64,000 bases of DNA from Paenibacillus algorifonticola. GTDB taxonomy: Bacteria > Bacillota > Bacilli > Paenibacillales > Paenibacillaceae. This document shows positions 1 through 9,467 of this stretch, in pieces. The stretch is from the NCBI RefSeq assembly GCF_000971975.1, contig NZ_LAQO01000025.1, positions 62,001 through 126,000 of the forward strand. Direction: 5' to 3'. Numbering within the stretch: the stretch's first letter is position 1; each line of letters starts with the position of its first letter. Below the pieces are notes generated by a model. It was not told where the DNA came from. It was given only the letters and a program-made list of their open reading frames with translations, and did not search any database. The position numbers were made by a program, and so were the translations under genes.

Positions 1-717
1 GAGCATATCATTTTGCCAGAACAGATTTTTATCTGTATACTCGTACATCAGCATTTTACGGGCGTCTGTGCTTGCATAGCCGATCAGCTCAGGATGCTTC
101 GCATGGACTTTATCATAAAACGCCTCCAGTTCAGCTAAGGATGAAATGCCCGTCATACCAACCTCCTCGAGCAAATCCTGACGCGCCAGCACGCTGTAAA
201 ACTCTCCGGAGTTAGGCTTATTGCCTACCGGAACCGCATACTGCTTGCCGTCAAGCTGGAAGGCGGTAAAGGAATTGTCGTCAATCGACTTCTTCATATC
301 GCCAGCCGCATTATCCATAAATGGCGTCAGGTCGGTATACAGTCCTTTTGCCACTGACTTCACCATGTAATTCGTATCTGTATAAGTTGCGAAATCCTCG
401 CCGGTGGACAGCATCAAATCCGTTTTCCCGCCACCGTATTCTGTCCAGGGCAGAAATTGAAATTCAATGTCGGCGTTGATTTCTTTTTTGATCAGATCCT
501 TGAATTCTGCTTTGGAAAGCTCCTTCATGCGGTTCGACTCATCGCCGTAAAGGACGATTTTAAGCTTGGCCGGCTTAAGAGTGCTGCCAGCGCTTTCATT
601 ATTCGTGCCATTAGCGGGCGATGTGGATTCCTTCCCGTTATTGCTTCCCGTGCCGCAGGCGGAGAGAAGCAGCAACGCTGCCAAGAATAGAGCTGACCAT
701 ACGCGTTTCTTTACCAT
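1..717 (-). CDS. Extracellular sugar-binding lipoprotein of an ABC importer (partial)
   Basis: The 239 visible codons encode the N-terminal half of a family-1 type extracellular solute-binding protein; the C-terminal half lies beyond the left edge. A lipoprotein signal is clear: basic MVKKR, a hydrophobic run, then LLSAC with the lipidated Cys at residue 21, followed by a Gly/Asn/Ser-rich linker. The mature part starts LKIVLYGDESNRMKELSKAE, as in carbohydrate-binding lipoproteins of Paenibacillus. AGGAGGG stands just before the ATG at 717. It is the third gene of an operon with two permeases (transcribed 2686 to 1) and probably delivers oligosaccharides released by the nearby pectin/xylan enzymes. 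The exact sugar is unknown. Confidence 0.9.
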   Translation of the reverse strand, partial: MVKKRVWSALFLAALLLLSACGTGSNNGKESTSPANGTNNESAGSTLKPAKLKIVLYGDESNRMKELSKAEFKDLIKKEINADIEFQFLPWTEYGGGKTDLMLSTGEDFATYTDTNYMVKSVAKGLYTDLTPFMDNAAGDMKKSIDDNSFTAFQLDGKQYAVPVGNKPNSGEFYSVLARQDLLEEVGMTGISSLAELEAFYDKVHAKHPELIGYASTDARKMLMYEYTDKNLFWQNDML

Positions 718-832
718 GTGTGAACCCTCCTGTAATGTTTTTATGTTTGTTTATTGTTCAATGGCATAAAGGACGCTAACCTTCTCATAATGAATTCGTC
801 CATCATACCATGTACAACCGCAAATAGCCGTA

Positions 833-1717
833 TCAGCCCTTGACGGAGCCGACGATGATTCCCCTTACAAAATAACGCTGAAGGAACGGATACAAAATCG
901 CGATCGGCAGCACAGTCAGACAGGTCATCGCCATCTTTGCCGTCTCCAGCGGAGGAGCGATTATAGCGCCGCCAATCTGCGCACTGTTTCCAGAAGCCAA
1001 ATATTGAATGTTAGCCATCATGTTGTACATCATGTACTGGATCGTATACAGCCTCTCCTCCGAAACGAGCAGCAGCGGCAAGTAGAAATCATTCCAGAAC
1101 TGCAGCGCATAAAACAGGGAGATCGTAACGAGTCCAACCTGTCCAAGCGGCAGCATAATGCGGAAAAAGATATGAATATGACCAGCACCGTCGATTTGGG
1201 CAGATTCGATAATTTCATGTGGAATGCTTTTGAAATAGTTGGCTTGCAAATACATGAGAAATACATTGAGCAAATAGGGAACGAACAGGCCAGCAAGCGT
1301 ATTGTCCAGATGATAATATTTCGTAGCTAAAATATACCAAGGCAGCGTACCGCCACTGAACAGCATCGTAAAATAAGCCATGAAGGCGAAAAAGTTGCGG
1401 TACCGGAAGCCCTTCACCGTAATAACGTAGGCGTAGGCTGTCGTAACGAGCACGGCGGACGCTGTGCCGAGCACCGTAACGATCGCCGAGGTCAAATAAG
1501 CTTGCAAAATTTGCTCCGCCTTTGAGCCAAACATAAAAGCATACGTATCCAGACTAAAGCCCCGAGGCAGGAAGGAATAACCTTCCGCTGCGAGCCTTGC
1601 TTCCGTCGAGAACGAGCCTGAGACGGCCATTACGAACGGAATCAGGCAAATAAGGGCGAATAGGCTGATGCAGGCATAAAAAACGACAATAAGCATTCTG
1701 TTTTCTTGATTAGCCAT
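833..1717 (-). CDS. Carbohydrate ABC transporter permease (YtcP/LplC type)
   Basis: This 294-residue inner-membrane permease has about six hydrophobic segments and the binding-protein-dependent transport signature (the EAA-like stretch near residues 167-190, containing ESAQIDGAGHIHIFFRIMLP). Its C-terminus, FVRGIIVGSVKG, is typical of the LplC/YtcP subgroup. It pairs with the LplB-type permease encoded 12 bp upstream and with the binding lipoprotein downstream. AGGAG lies 9 nt before the ATG. No ATPase is encoded here; such systems in Gram-positives usually share an MsmX-type ATPase encoded elsewhere (established for Bacillus, inferred here). Confidence 0.93.
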   Translation of the reverse strand: MANQENRMLIVVFYACISLFALICLIPFVMAVSGSFSTEARLAAEGYSFLPRGFSLDTYAFMFGSKAEQILQAYLTSAIVTVLGTASAVLVTTAYAYVITVKGFRYRNFFAFMAYFTMLFSGGTLPWYILATKYYHLDNTLAGLFVPYLLNVFLMYLQANYFKSIPHEIIESAQIDGAGHIHIFFRIMLPLGQVGLVTISLFYALQFWNDFYLPLLLVSEERLYTIQYMMYNMMANIQYLASGNSAQIGGAIIAPPLETAKMAMTCLTVLPIAILYPFLQRYFVRGIIVGSVKG

Positions 1718-1729
1718 GTCACATGTCTC

Positions 1730-2686
1730 CTAAAATAGTTTGCTTTCCTTGTCGTACCAGCCTGCCAGCTTGTTTGCGATCAGCACGAGCAGGAACCCGA
1801 AGACGGACTGATACAGTGTAATAGCTGAAGCGAAGCCGAATTCGCCAGAGCGGATGGCTGTACGGTATACATACACGTCGATAATGTCGGTAGTCGGAAG
1901 CAGCAGCGGATTCAGGAAGGTGACGCCCATAATCATGCTGAGATCGCCCTTGAGCATCCCCCCGATTCCAAGCAAAGTAAGCAGGATGATCGACGGGATA
2001 AGCAGGGGCAGCGTAATGCGCGTAATCAGCTGTATCCGCGAGGCGCCATCTATGCGGGCAGCCTCATAATAAGAAGGATCGATTCCTTGCAGCACCGCAT
2101 AATAAATGATGGCGCCATAGCCTGCGCTTTTCCAAATATTCGCAAGTACGAGGACAACTACGAACAGCCACGGATTGGAATACCAGTCAACGGGCTGCAT
2201 GCCCACTGCCTCGAGCAGTCTATTCATGACACCTTTGTCAAAGTCGAGGAAGGAAAACAATATCGCCCCAATGACGATCCAGGAAATAAAATAAGGAAAA
2301 AACATGACGCTTTGCGTAATTTTAATAAATAGCTTGCCTCTCAGCTCATTCAGCACAATCGCGATGGCTACTGAAAAAAACGTCCCAGTAAGCATGTACA
2401 ACACGTTCAGCATTACGGTATTGCGTGTGGCGCGGATCGCATTGTCCATGCTCGAGAAGAAAAATTCAAAATTTTCGAAGCCTGCCCAAGGGCTGCCGAA
2501 TATGCCGCCGTTGTAATTGTAGTTTTTGAATACGAGTATGAGTCCGCTCATTGGCAGGTAGGCGAATAGTACAAGTACAATAACGCCAGGCAGCGCAAGC
2601 AGAAACAGCGAGCTGTCATTGCGCAGCGACTTGAACCGTCGACTCCCGCCAGCTGCTTTGCCGGGCTGTAAAGCTTCGTCTGACAT
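1730..2686 (-). CDS. Carbohydrate ABC transporter permease (LplB type)
   Basis: This is a 318-residue permease and the first gene of the sugar-transport operon. It has a short cytoplasmic N-terminus, then six predicted membrane helices starting around residue 28. The EAA-type signature YYEAARIDGASRIQLITRIT and the C-terminal GWYDKESKLF are characteristic of LplB-like proteins. AAGGAG precedes the ATG by 9 nt. The gene lies downstream of, and in the same direction as, the membrane-bound AraC regulator (2939-5200), an arrangement usual for Paenibacillus sugar-uptake loci where the regulator controls the transporter. Confidence 0.93.
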   Translation of the reverse strand: MSDEALQPGKAAGGSRRFKSLRNDSSLFLLALPGVIVLVLFAYLPMSGLILVFKNYNYNGGIFGSPWAGFENFEFFFSSMDNAIRATRNTVMLNVLYMLTGTFFSVAIAIVLNELRGKLFIKITQSVMFFPYFISWIVIGAILFSFLDFDKGVMNRLLEAVGMQPVDWYSNPWLFVVVLVLANIWKSAGYGAIIYYAVLQGIDPSYYEAARIDGASRIQLITRITLPLLIPSIILLTLLGIGGMLKGDLSMIMGVTFLNPLLLPTTDIIDVYVYRTAIRSGEFGFASAITLYQSVFGFLLVLIANKLAGWYDKESKLF

Positions 2687-2831
2687 GATGATTCACTCCT
2701 TGTGGATTTAGTTTCGGGCTGTGGGTCCAATATAGCTCCACCAAAAATGAAAGCGCAATCATAAATAAATGAAAACGCTTAAACAGTGCGAAATAAGCAA
2801 GCTTAAAAAAAGTGAAATCCTTTAAAAAATC

Positions 2832-2855
2832 AAAAAAGCCCCTAGAAATGGGGCT
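2832..2855 (-). terminator. Rho-independent terminator
   Basis: On the minus strand a 6-bp G+C stem (AGCCCC / GGGGCT, 7-nt loop) is followed by a run of T. It is the second of two hairpins below the AraC regulator gene and separates it from the ABC-transporter operon. Confidence 0.6.
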
Positions 2856-2884
2856 CTGGGACGCGGATGGCAAGGCTTATATAG

Positions 2885-2920
2885 CAAAAGCAGCCCTTCC
2901 TCGGTTAAGGAAGGACTGCT
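2885..2920 (-). terminator. Terminator of the AraC regulator gene
   Basis: On the minus strand the arms AGCAGTCCTTCC and GGAAGGGCTGCT form a nearly perfect 12-bp stem with an 8-nt loop, followed by TTTGCT. It sits 19 bp beyond the stop codon at 2939. Confidence 0.75.
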
Positions 2921-2938
2921 ATTAATACGGCCCCATTT

Positions 2939-5200
2939 TCAATTTTCCTTCTGCAAAATATAATTCAGGCGCCACTTGGACGGCGTTACGCCATAACGCT
3001 TTTTGAATAACGTTGTAAAATAGGTGCTGCTATTATAGCCTGATTTTTCTGCAATTTCACGGATGTCGAGTTCAAGCTCGGCAATGAGTAATGAACGAGC
3101 ATGCTCAAGTCTGACCAGATTGACAAAATCGGGAAAGCTGCTGCCAGTTGCCTCTGTAATCAGGCGGCTCAAGTAAGGCGGACTAATCGTCAGCTTCTCT
3201 GCAAGACCATTCAAGGAAAGCGTCTGGTCACCGAAATGGTTGCGGATATATGCAATTGCTTCGCTAGCCAAATTGCGGGTTTGCACCGTATTTAAATCGT
3301 TCAGCTTCCCATATGCATCAAAACACAGCTTCTCCAGCCATGCTCGTAGCTCGGCGTAGCTCCGCGTACGCCAAATATGCTGATAATGATCAAGGAAATC
3401 CGTATGCCGCGCCATGCTCTCGGCAAGACCGGTTTCCGCTATTTTCTGAAGATCTGAGGCCAGCTTGGACAATGCAACCGTCGCTTGCTCTACTTTGTAG
3501 CTGCATGCTACTGCAAGCAAACGCTCGACCGCTTTTGGCAGCAGCTCTCGATCCTGACTTCTGACCGCTTGAAGTACAAATTCAAGCGTGCTGTCAGGAA
3601 CGGAACTGCTATTCAAATGAATAATGTCGTCTGCAAAGCTGAGAGACAAATGCTCATGCAGCTTAATATATTGAAGGCTGCTGCTGGCTTCGTCGTACAT
3701 TTGCTTCAACTGTAAGGGATCGGCAGATAGGGAGCTTACGCCAACGGAGCATGTTCCCCCCTCCCATTCCCTAATCGAATAGCTTAGCTGCTCCCAGCGC
3801 TCGCGGAAAGTCCCATAATCCCCAAAGCTGCCGTTCGCCGTCTCGCTGACTATTAGAACCGCGGTCTCATGATGCGGGAAGAAGCCGCGGCAAGTGCCCG
3901 TCCCAGCAAACAGCTGCTCCGTCAGCTCTGGAAAACTGCGGATATGTTCTCTCCAATTTGTTGCAGCTAGGCTGTTGTCTCCGCTGGACAAACCTACATG
4001 CAGCACGGCCACGCAAAATGCCCCATTGTCATGTGTTTGACTCATCGGGGGCAGCGCAGAAGGCACATGCTCGTCAGCCCGGTAAGGCGACGTAAGCCAG
4101 CGCAGCAGCGCGCTATCTTCATTTTCCTGCTTCAGCTCCTTGACCCGGTCTCCAATTCTTTCCAGCTCCCGATTGGCTTCATCGAAGCCACCACCACGTG
4201 GGAATGCAAGTCGATCATCGGACAAATTGCGTATTGTACCAAACAATGTACCTATCGGCTTGTACATGCGATAAGACACAAAGGCAGCGGCGGCAGAAGC
4301 AGCAGCTATCAGAGCAAGGCAAAGCCCGACCATTATATTGCGGGCGCTTGCGATGTCGCGGACGCTGTTTTTATAGGAGGTTTCTGAAATAAACCACAGA
4401 CCTCCATTTTGCGACTGATGATACGTAATCAGTTTTTTGTCTCCGGCGCCTGTTTTCCAAACGAGCGTGCCTGCCTTGCTTTCTACAGAAACAATTTGTT
4501 GCAGCAGCCTGCTGTCGAACGCTTGATCCGAAGAACTGCTCTGCATGAGCACGATGTGGTCTGCATTCAGAACAGCATAGCGTGTATCACCTTCATTGTT
4601 TTTATTAAACAAATTTTCTTGCAGCTTCCTCAGGTTGATCGTCATCGCGATGGCGCCATTGAATTCACTGCTTTTGAAAGCGCGATCATTATAGAAGGTA
4701 GTCATCATCGTTTCGCTTTGCCCATTATTCAGCGTTGCGCTCCAGACAAATGGGGATTGCCTGATTTCGCTGTCGCGAACCCGCTCGAACAGCTCCTGCT
4801 TCGCCGCCCCACTAAGCGGGTTGTTCTCGAACATCATGACGGGGCCGCCTGGCCCCAAAATATAAGCGTTTTCAAGAAAATCGTTAATCGTGAGCGTGCC
4901 GCGAATTTGGCTAAGCGCGCTATATAGCTGATCGCTCCAGCTGTTGTCTCCGCTCTGCATGACGGTATAAATGTTCGGATTATGGTAAAAGTCCATCGTG
5001 TAATTTTGCACCATGTCCATATACTTCATAAATACCGTCTCTGTGTTGAGAAGGACGGCCACATTCGCTTTATTGACATTGTCTATCGTTTTTTCCCGGA
5101 ACCAGAAGAACAGAACCGTGGCCAGAACGAGCACCGAGCAAATAGAAATTAGCGCTAGGCTCATAAAAAAACGGACTTGCAGTTGCTTCTCTCCCGCCAT
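2939..5200 (-). CDS. Membrane-anchored AraC-family regulator (YesS-like)
   Basis: This 753-residue regulator has an N-terminal membrane helix (about residues 12-32), a large extracytoplasmic sensor region, a second helix near residues 290-315 (VGLCLALIAAASAAAAFV), a cytoplasmic linker and a C-terminal AraC domain with two helix-turn-helix units (LSLNGLAEKLTISPPYLSRL and IREIAEKSGYNSSTYFTTLF). The ATG at 5200 is chosen because AAAGGGGCG stands just upstream; an upstream in-frame extension to 5329 has no ribosome-binding site. B. subtilis YesS, with the same architecture, controls pectin/rhamnogalacturonan genes. Here the gene lies between a sugar transporter and a divergent GH43-GH28 operon, so it probably senses the sugar outside the cell and activates one or both. 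Confidence 0.9.
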   Translation of the reverse strand: MAGEKQLQVRFFMSLALISICSVLVLATVLFFWFREKTIDNVNKANVAVLLNTETVFMKYMDMVQNYTMDFYHNPNIYTVMQSGDNSWSDQLYSALSQIRGTLTINDFLENAYILGPGGPVMMFENNPLSGAAKQELFERVRDSEIRQSPFVWSATLNNGQSETMMTTFYNDRAFKSSEFNGAIAMTINLRKLQENLFNKNNEGDTRYAVLNADHIVLMQSSSSDQAFDSRLLQQIVSVESKAGTLVWKTGAGDKKLITYHQSQNGGLWFISETSYKNSVRDIASARNIMVGLCLALIAAASAAAAFVSYRMYKPIGTLFGTIRNLSDDRLAFPRGGGFDEANRELERIGDRVKELKQENEDSALLRWLTSPYRADEHVPSALPPMSQTHDNGAFCVAVLHVGLSSGDNSLAATNWREHIRSFPELTEQLFAGTGTCRGFFPHHETAVLIVSETANGSFGDYGTFRERWEQLSYSIREWEGGTCSVGVSSLSADPLQLKQMYDEASSSLQYIKLHEHLSLSFADDIIHLNSSSVPDSTLEFVLQAVRSQDRELLPKAVERLLAVACSYKVEQATVALSKLASDLQKIAETGLAESMARHTDFLDHYQHIWRTRSYAELRAWLEKLCFDAYGKLNDLNTVQTRNLASEAIAYIRNHFGDQTLSLNGLAEKLTISPPYLSRLITEATGSSFPDFVNLVRLEHARSLLIAELELDIREIAEKSGYNSSTYFTTLFKKRYGVTPSKWRLNYILQKEN

Positions 5201-5397
5201 TGCTATCGCCCCTTTATAGTTACCACTATACACATTTCTGCAAAGAAAGTTAACAGCCCTGCCTGCTAGAAGCAGCGAAAAGATGACAAGAATATATAAA
5301 AATGCTGAAATTGAGCATGAAAGTTTCAAGATTATGATGTTTTTTTGAACTATACTTGTATGGGCTTACATTTTATTAATGCTAGGAGGCAAAAAGC

Positions 5398-6966
5398 ATG
5401 CGCAAGTTCCAAAACCCTGTTCTACCGGGCTTTTATCCCGATCCGTCAGCGATACGCGTCGGAGAAGACTATTATTTGGTTACTTCAAGCTTTGAGTTTT
5501 TCCCCGGAGTTCCGATTTTCCACAGCAAGGATCTGGTTAATTGGCGACAAATTGGACATGTGCTTGATCGTCCTTCCCAGCTTAATTTGGATGCCATTGC
5601 TCCATCAAGAGGCATCTGGGCGCCAACGCTGCGCTATCATAATGGGATCTATTATATGATTACAACTTTTGTTGACAACGACAAGGAATGCCATAATTTC
5701 TATGTCACCGCAACCGATCCCGCCGGAAGCTGGTCGGATCCAGTATGGCTGGAAGATGCGCCAGGCATAGACCCTTCCTTATTTTTTGATGAAGACGGCA
5801 AGGTTTATTATACGGGGAACCGCTTCCCCCCTGATGGCCAGCTTTACCCGAAGCATATGGATATTTGGCTGCAAGAGCTGGATCTGACGAGCGGGAAGCT
5901 CATCGGACCAAAGACGAGCATCTGGCAAGGCGCGCTGAAGGTGGCCCACGCCCAGGAAGGCCCTCATTTGTACAAAATCGGCAACTGGTACTATTTGTTG
6001 ATCGCTGAGGGAGGAACAGGGCATACCCATGCGATTACGATTGCGCGCAGCGAATCAGTCGCCGGCCCATATGAGGGCTACAAGGGCAACCCGATTCTCA
6101 CCCATCGCCATCTGGGCCGCAGCTATCCAATTGTCAACGTCGGCCATGGCGAGTTAATTGAAACCCAGCATGGAGACTGGTGGATGCTTTGTCTCGCTTC
6201 CAGGCCTTATGGCGGCTACTTCCGCAATTTAGGACGTGAAACGTTCCTTGTGCCCGTTGTATGGGAGCGGGAATGGCCAGTCGTCAATCCTGGCAAAGGC
6301 ATTTTGGAGCAGGAAGCACTGGCTCCAAACTTGCCGGAGACGCCATGGCCGCAGCTGCCGGCGCGCGATGATTTCGACCAGCCGGAGCTCTCGCCGATCT
6401 GGAACTTCCTTCGCACGCCACGCGGCGATTTCTGGAGTCTCACGGAAAAGCCGGGCTCGCTGCGTCTTAAGCTGAAGCCGGACTCCATTGCTTCCGACAG
6501 CAACCCTTCCTTCGTCGGACGCAGACAGCAGCATATGAATTTCCGTGCCGAAACCACCATGAAATTTGCACCCGAGCAAACGGGCGATGTGGCGGGCATC
6601 GTATTACTGCAAAACGCCGACTTCCAATTCCGCGCAGAATACGGCAGCTATAATGGGATAACGGAAATTCGCCTTACCGAGCGAAGGCAAGGGGAAGAAA
6701 CCGTGCTCGCCGCAAGTCCTTTCAGCGGGAACAGTCTGGAATGGAAGGCTGAGGCGCTTGGCCAAAGCTATAGCTTCTTCTGGCGTGAAGCCGGGACGCA
6801 CAATTGGCTGCCGCTTGGCGGAGAAGCAGACGGTACCCTACTCAGCACCGACAAGGCCGGAGGTTTTACGGGCGCCTATATGGGGATGTATGCTGCCAGC
6901 ACCAGTGCAGGACGCGCACACTATGCGGATTTCGACTGGTTCAGCTACGAACCGATTTCAGACTAG
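5398..6966 (+). CDS. GH43 beta-xylosidase / alpha-L-arabinofuranosidase
   Basis: This 522-residue glycoside hydrolase has no signal peptide, so it probably acts on imported oligosaccharides. The N-terminal five-bladed propeller carries the GH43 catalytic set: Asp15 (FYPDPS, general base), Asp125 (PGIDPS, pKa modulator) and Glu187 (AQEGPH, general acid). From about residue 330 a beta-sandwich domain of the GH43 C-terminal type follows, as in XynB-type beta-xylosidases. AGGAGG lies 8 nt before the ATG. The neighbouring GH28 gene is 17 bp downstream and surely co-transcribed. Family and residues are seen; xylosidase versus arabinofuranosidase specificity cannot be settled from sequence alone. 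Confidence 0.93.
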   Translation: MRKFQNPVLPGFYPDPSAIRVGEDYYLVTSSFEFFPGVPIFHSKDLVNWRQIGHVLDRPSQLNLDAIAPSRGIWAPTLRYHNGIYYMITTFVDNDKECHNFYVTATDPAGSWSDPVWLEDAPGIDPSLFFDEDGKVYYTGNRFPPDGQLYPKHMDIWLQELDLTSGKLIGPKTSIWQGALKVAHAQEGPHLYKIGNWYYLLIAEGGTGHTHAITIARSESVAGPYEGYKGNPILTHRHLGRSYPIVNVGHGELIETQHGDWWMLCLASRPYGGYFRNLGRETFLVPVVWEREWPVVNPGKGILEQEALAPNLPETPWPQLPARDDFDQPELSPIWNFLRTPRGDFWSLTEKPGSLRLKLKPDSIASDSNPSFVGRRQQHMNFRAETTMKFAPEQTGDVAGIVLLQNADFQFRAEYGSYNGITEIRLTERRQGEETVLAASPFSGNSLEWKAEALGQSYSFFWREAGTHNWLPLGGEADGTLLSTDKAGGFTGAYMGMYAASTSAGRAHYADFDWFSYEPISD

Positions 6967-6983
6967 GCAGGGGGGATTGCCGA

Positions 6984-8405
6984 ATGGATACTAAAGAAAA
7001 AATGCGATATCCAACTCCAACATTGCCTGTTATTCCAAACAACAGCTTCCTCGTCACGGAATATGGGGCTGCGCCGGGCAGCTTGTCGCTGTGCACCGCA
7101 TCGTTCCAGCAGGCGCTCGACGCCTGCTCGGCAGCAGGTGGCGGCCGGGTGATCATTCCACCCGGCATATGGCGAACCGGGCCGCTGCGTCTGCATAGCC
7201 GGATTGAGCTTCACGCCCAGCAAGGCGCGCTAATTTTGTTCGAGCCGAAGGCTGAGCTATATCCGCTGGTGGCATCGCATTTTGAGGGTGAATCGGCTGT
7301 TCGCTGCCAAGCACCGCTCGAAGGCGAGGGTCTGGAGGACATCGCGATTACGGGTGAAGGTATTTTCGATGGGGGCGGACAGGGCTGGCGTCCGGTCAAG
7401 CGCTTTAAGATGACCAATGATCAGTGGAATGAACTGCTGAAATCCGGCGGAGCCGTTAATGAAGAAGGCGATCTGTGGTGGCCGTCGCTTGAAGCGATGG
7501 AAGGAGAAGCACTTGCTCATGGACTGCACCAGCGTGGCGTGATGGCTTGCGAGGCGTATTTGCCGGCAAGAGCCTACCTCCGTCCCACCCTGCTTAGTCT
7601 GCGCGGCTGCTCCAGAGTGCGGCTTGATGGGCCAACGTTTCAAAATTCGCCCGCGTGGTGCCTGCACCTATATAACTGTGAGCAGGTAACGATTCGGCGG
7701 CTGAACGTTCGCAACCCCTGGTATTCTCAAAATGGAGATGGCCTTGATCTGGAATCCTGCCGCCACTCGCTCATCGAGCATTGCACCTTCGACGTTGGCG
7801 ATGACGCGATATGTTTGAAGTCAGGCAAGGGCGAGGAGGCCAGAAGGCTAGCACTGCCCTGTGAATTCGTAACGATTCGGCATTGCACAGTCTACCACGG
7901 TCATGGAGGAATCGTCATCGGAAGCGAAATGTCCGGCGGCGTCAAAGCCGTGCGTGCATCTGACTGCCAGTTCATCAGCACGGATATTGGCCTGCGCTTC
8001 AAGAGCGTGCGCGGTCGCGGCGGCGTGGTTGAGGATATTGTGATGGAAAGAATTCAAATGGCGGACATTGTACGCGAGGCCATTTCATTTCATTTCTTTT
8101 ATGCCGGGGTGGAAGGCTCAGAGGGCTGCGACGAGCAGCTTTTTGAGGTAACAGAGGAAACGCCCGTCTTCCGCAATATTACCCTGCGCGAGCTGACCTG
8201 CCACGGAGCCGAAACAGCCTTGCTCATTAACGGACTTCCCGAGCTGCCGCTAAGCGGCTTAACGGTTGAAGGCTTGGAGGCAACAGCTGTTCACGGCGTT
8301 ATTGCGCGCTATGCCAATCAATTAAAGCTGGAGAAACTAAAGCTGCATACGTCGGCACTTCCCGAGATTCAGCTTTATCAATGCAACCATTCGATCATCG
8401 AGTAG
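6984..8405 (+). CDS. GH28 polygalacturonase-family enzyme
   Basis: This 473-residue right-handed beta-helix glycosidase hydrolyses pectic (galacturonan or rhamnogalacturonan) chains. The GH28 signatures appear in order: NGDGLDLES with Asp252, GDDAIC with Asp273/Asp274, GHGGIVIGS with His307, and RFKS with Arg338/Lys340. The absence of a signal peptide suggests an intracellular exo-acting enzyme on imported pectin fragments. The ATG at 6984 is preceded by a GGGGGGA ribosome-binding site; the in-frame extension into the GH43 gene is rejected. It is the second gene of the GH43-GH28 unit. Confidence 0.93.
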   Translation: MDTKEKMRYPTPTLPVIPNNSFLVTEYGAAPGSLSLCTASFQQALDACSAAGGGRVIIPPGIWRTGPLRLHSRIELHAQQGALILFEPKAELYPLVASHFEGESAVRCQAPLEGEGLEDIAITGEGIFDGGGQGWRPVKRFKMTNDQWNELLKSGGAVNEEGDLWWPSLEAMEGEALAHGLHQRGVMACEAYLPARAYLRPTLLSLRGCSRVRLDGPTFQNSPAWCLHLYNCEQVTIRRLNVRNPWYSQNGDGLDLESCRHSLIEHCTFDVGDDAICLKSGKGEEARRLALPCEFVTIRHCTVYHGHGGIVIGSEMSGGVKAVRASDCQFISTDIGLRFKSVRGRGGVVEDIVMERIQMADIVREAISFHFFYAGVEGSEGCDEQLFEVTEETPVFRNITLRELTCHGAETALLINGLPELPLSGLTVEGLEATAVHGVIARYANQLKLEKLKLHTSALPEIQLYQCNHSIIE

Positions 8406-8468
8406 CATTCGAGTGAAAGCTGACGGCCAACAGATGCGCCCTCTTCTCTCCTGCCCATCTTGCTGCCA

Positions 8469-8494
8469 GCTTGCATGTAAACTTGCATGCAAGC
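8469..8494. other. Perfect hairpin between convergent genes
   Basis: GCTTGCATG and CATGCAAGC form a 9-bp stem with an 8-nt loop in the 101-bp gap between the convergent GH28 and AraC genes. There is no clear T-run on either side, so its role in termination is uncertain. Confidence 0.45.
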
Positions 8495-8506
8495 GGAGTA
8501 CCGCTC

Positions 8507-9382
8507 TTAAAATGGCTGATGCGGCGGAACTTGTCCATTTTTTGCCTGCTTGCGGTACTCCATCGGAGTGAGGCCGGTCGCTTTTTTAAACGTCTTATTG
8601 AAATGGGATAAATGCTCGAACCCTACAGCTAAAGCGATTTCCTGAATTTTCTGGCGGGATCCTGCAAGCAGCCGCTGCGCTTCACGAACCCGGATGTGAA
8701 TAATATATTCCCGAAAGCGGAAGCCGGTAAGCTTATGAAATATTCGACTGAGATAAGAGCTGCTCAAATAAAAATGCTTCGCCGTATCCTCCAGCGTCAC
8801 GGTTTCACGATAATGCTCACGTACATAAGTCGCGATTTCAGACACCTTATTATGCAGGGAGTAACGAGAAGGATTTGACCGCCTTGCCGTATTCTCGAAG
8901 CGGCCAAGCAAAATGATCAGCTCCGCAAGCAAAGATAAGCAATAGGACTCATAAAAAGGCTTTTCCTGCCGGCTTTCATCCAGCATTTTGTTAAGCAGAC
9001 GTTCCGTCTCTCCCTGCTCGCGCAGCGAAAGTGCGAATACGCGAAATCTCCGTCCATGAAGCAGCAGCTCAAGCTTTTGCAAAGCTTGCGGCAAAATGAC
9101 CGGTTCATAGTTAATGAGTATTCGCTCGAATTCCGCAACCTCGGAGCTGGCCGTTGCATGAATTTCATGTCCGGCAATCATAATAAGCTCGCCTTTATGC
9201 ACGGTAACCACCTGCCCGTCTACAAAGTAGACACGCTCACCATCCAGCAGGTAATACAGCTCGACCGATGCATGGCTGTGGGGACGAGGCATCGCGGTAG
9301 CCCCTTTGCGCTTCATATGCTGAATGCTCAGCTTGCCATCTTCCATATTGTATTTGGGATTAAGGCTATCGGACGCGGTCAT
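8507..9382 (-). CDS. Cupin-AraC transcriptional regulator
   Basis: This 291-residue cytoplasmic regulator has an N-terminal cupin-like sugar-sensing domain (about 30-120, PRPHSHASVELYYLLDGE then GELIMIAGHEIH) and a C-terminal AraC domain (about 190-285) with two helix-turn-helix motifs (LEDTAKHFYLSSSYLSRIFH and IQEIALAVGFEHLSHFNKTF). The ATG at 9382 has GGAGG 7 nt upstream and is preferred over a start 33 bp further out. It is divergent from the pectinesterase operon (85-bp intergenic space) and convergent with GH28, so it is the likely local regulator of pectin-breakdown genes. The inducer is not deducible. Confidence 0.9.
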   Translation of the reverse strand: MTASDSLNPKYNMEDGKLSIQHMKRKGATAMPRPHSHASVELYYLLDGERVYFVDGQVVTVHKGELIMIAGHEIHATASSEVAEFERILINYEPVILPQALQKLELLLHGRRFRVFALSLREQGETERLLNKMLDESRQEKPFYESYCLSLLAELIILLGRFENTARRSNPSRYSLHNKVSEIATYVREHYRETVTLEDTAKHFYLSSSYLSRIFHKLTGFRFREYIIHIRVREAQRLLAGSRQKIQEIALAVGFEHLSHFNKTFKKATGLTPMEYRKQAKNGQVPPHQPF

Positions 9383-9467
9383 GGGCATTCCTCCGTATGG
9401 TTGCAAAGCTAGCAATAATACCTCCCATTATAGATAAAACTTCGCTTATTTGAAAGGAGCGCTCGCT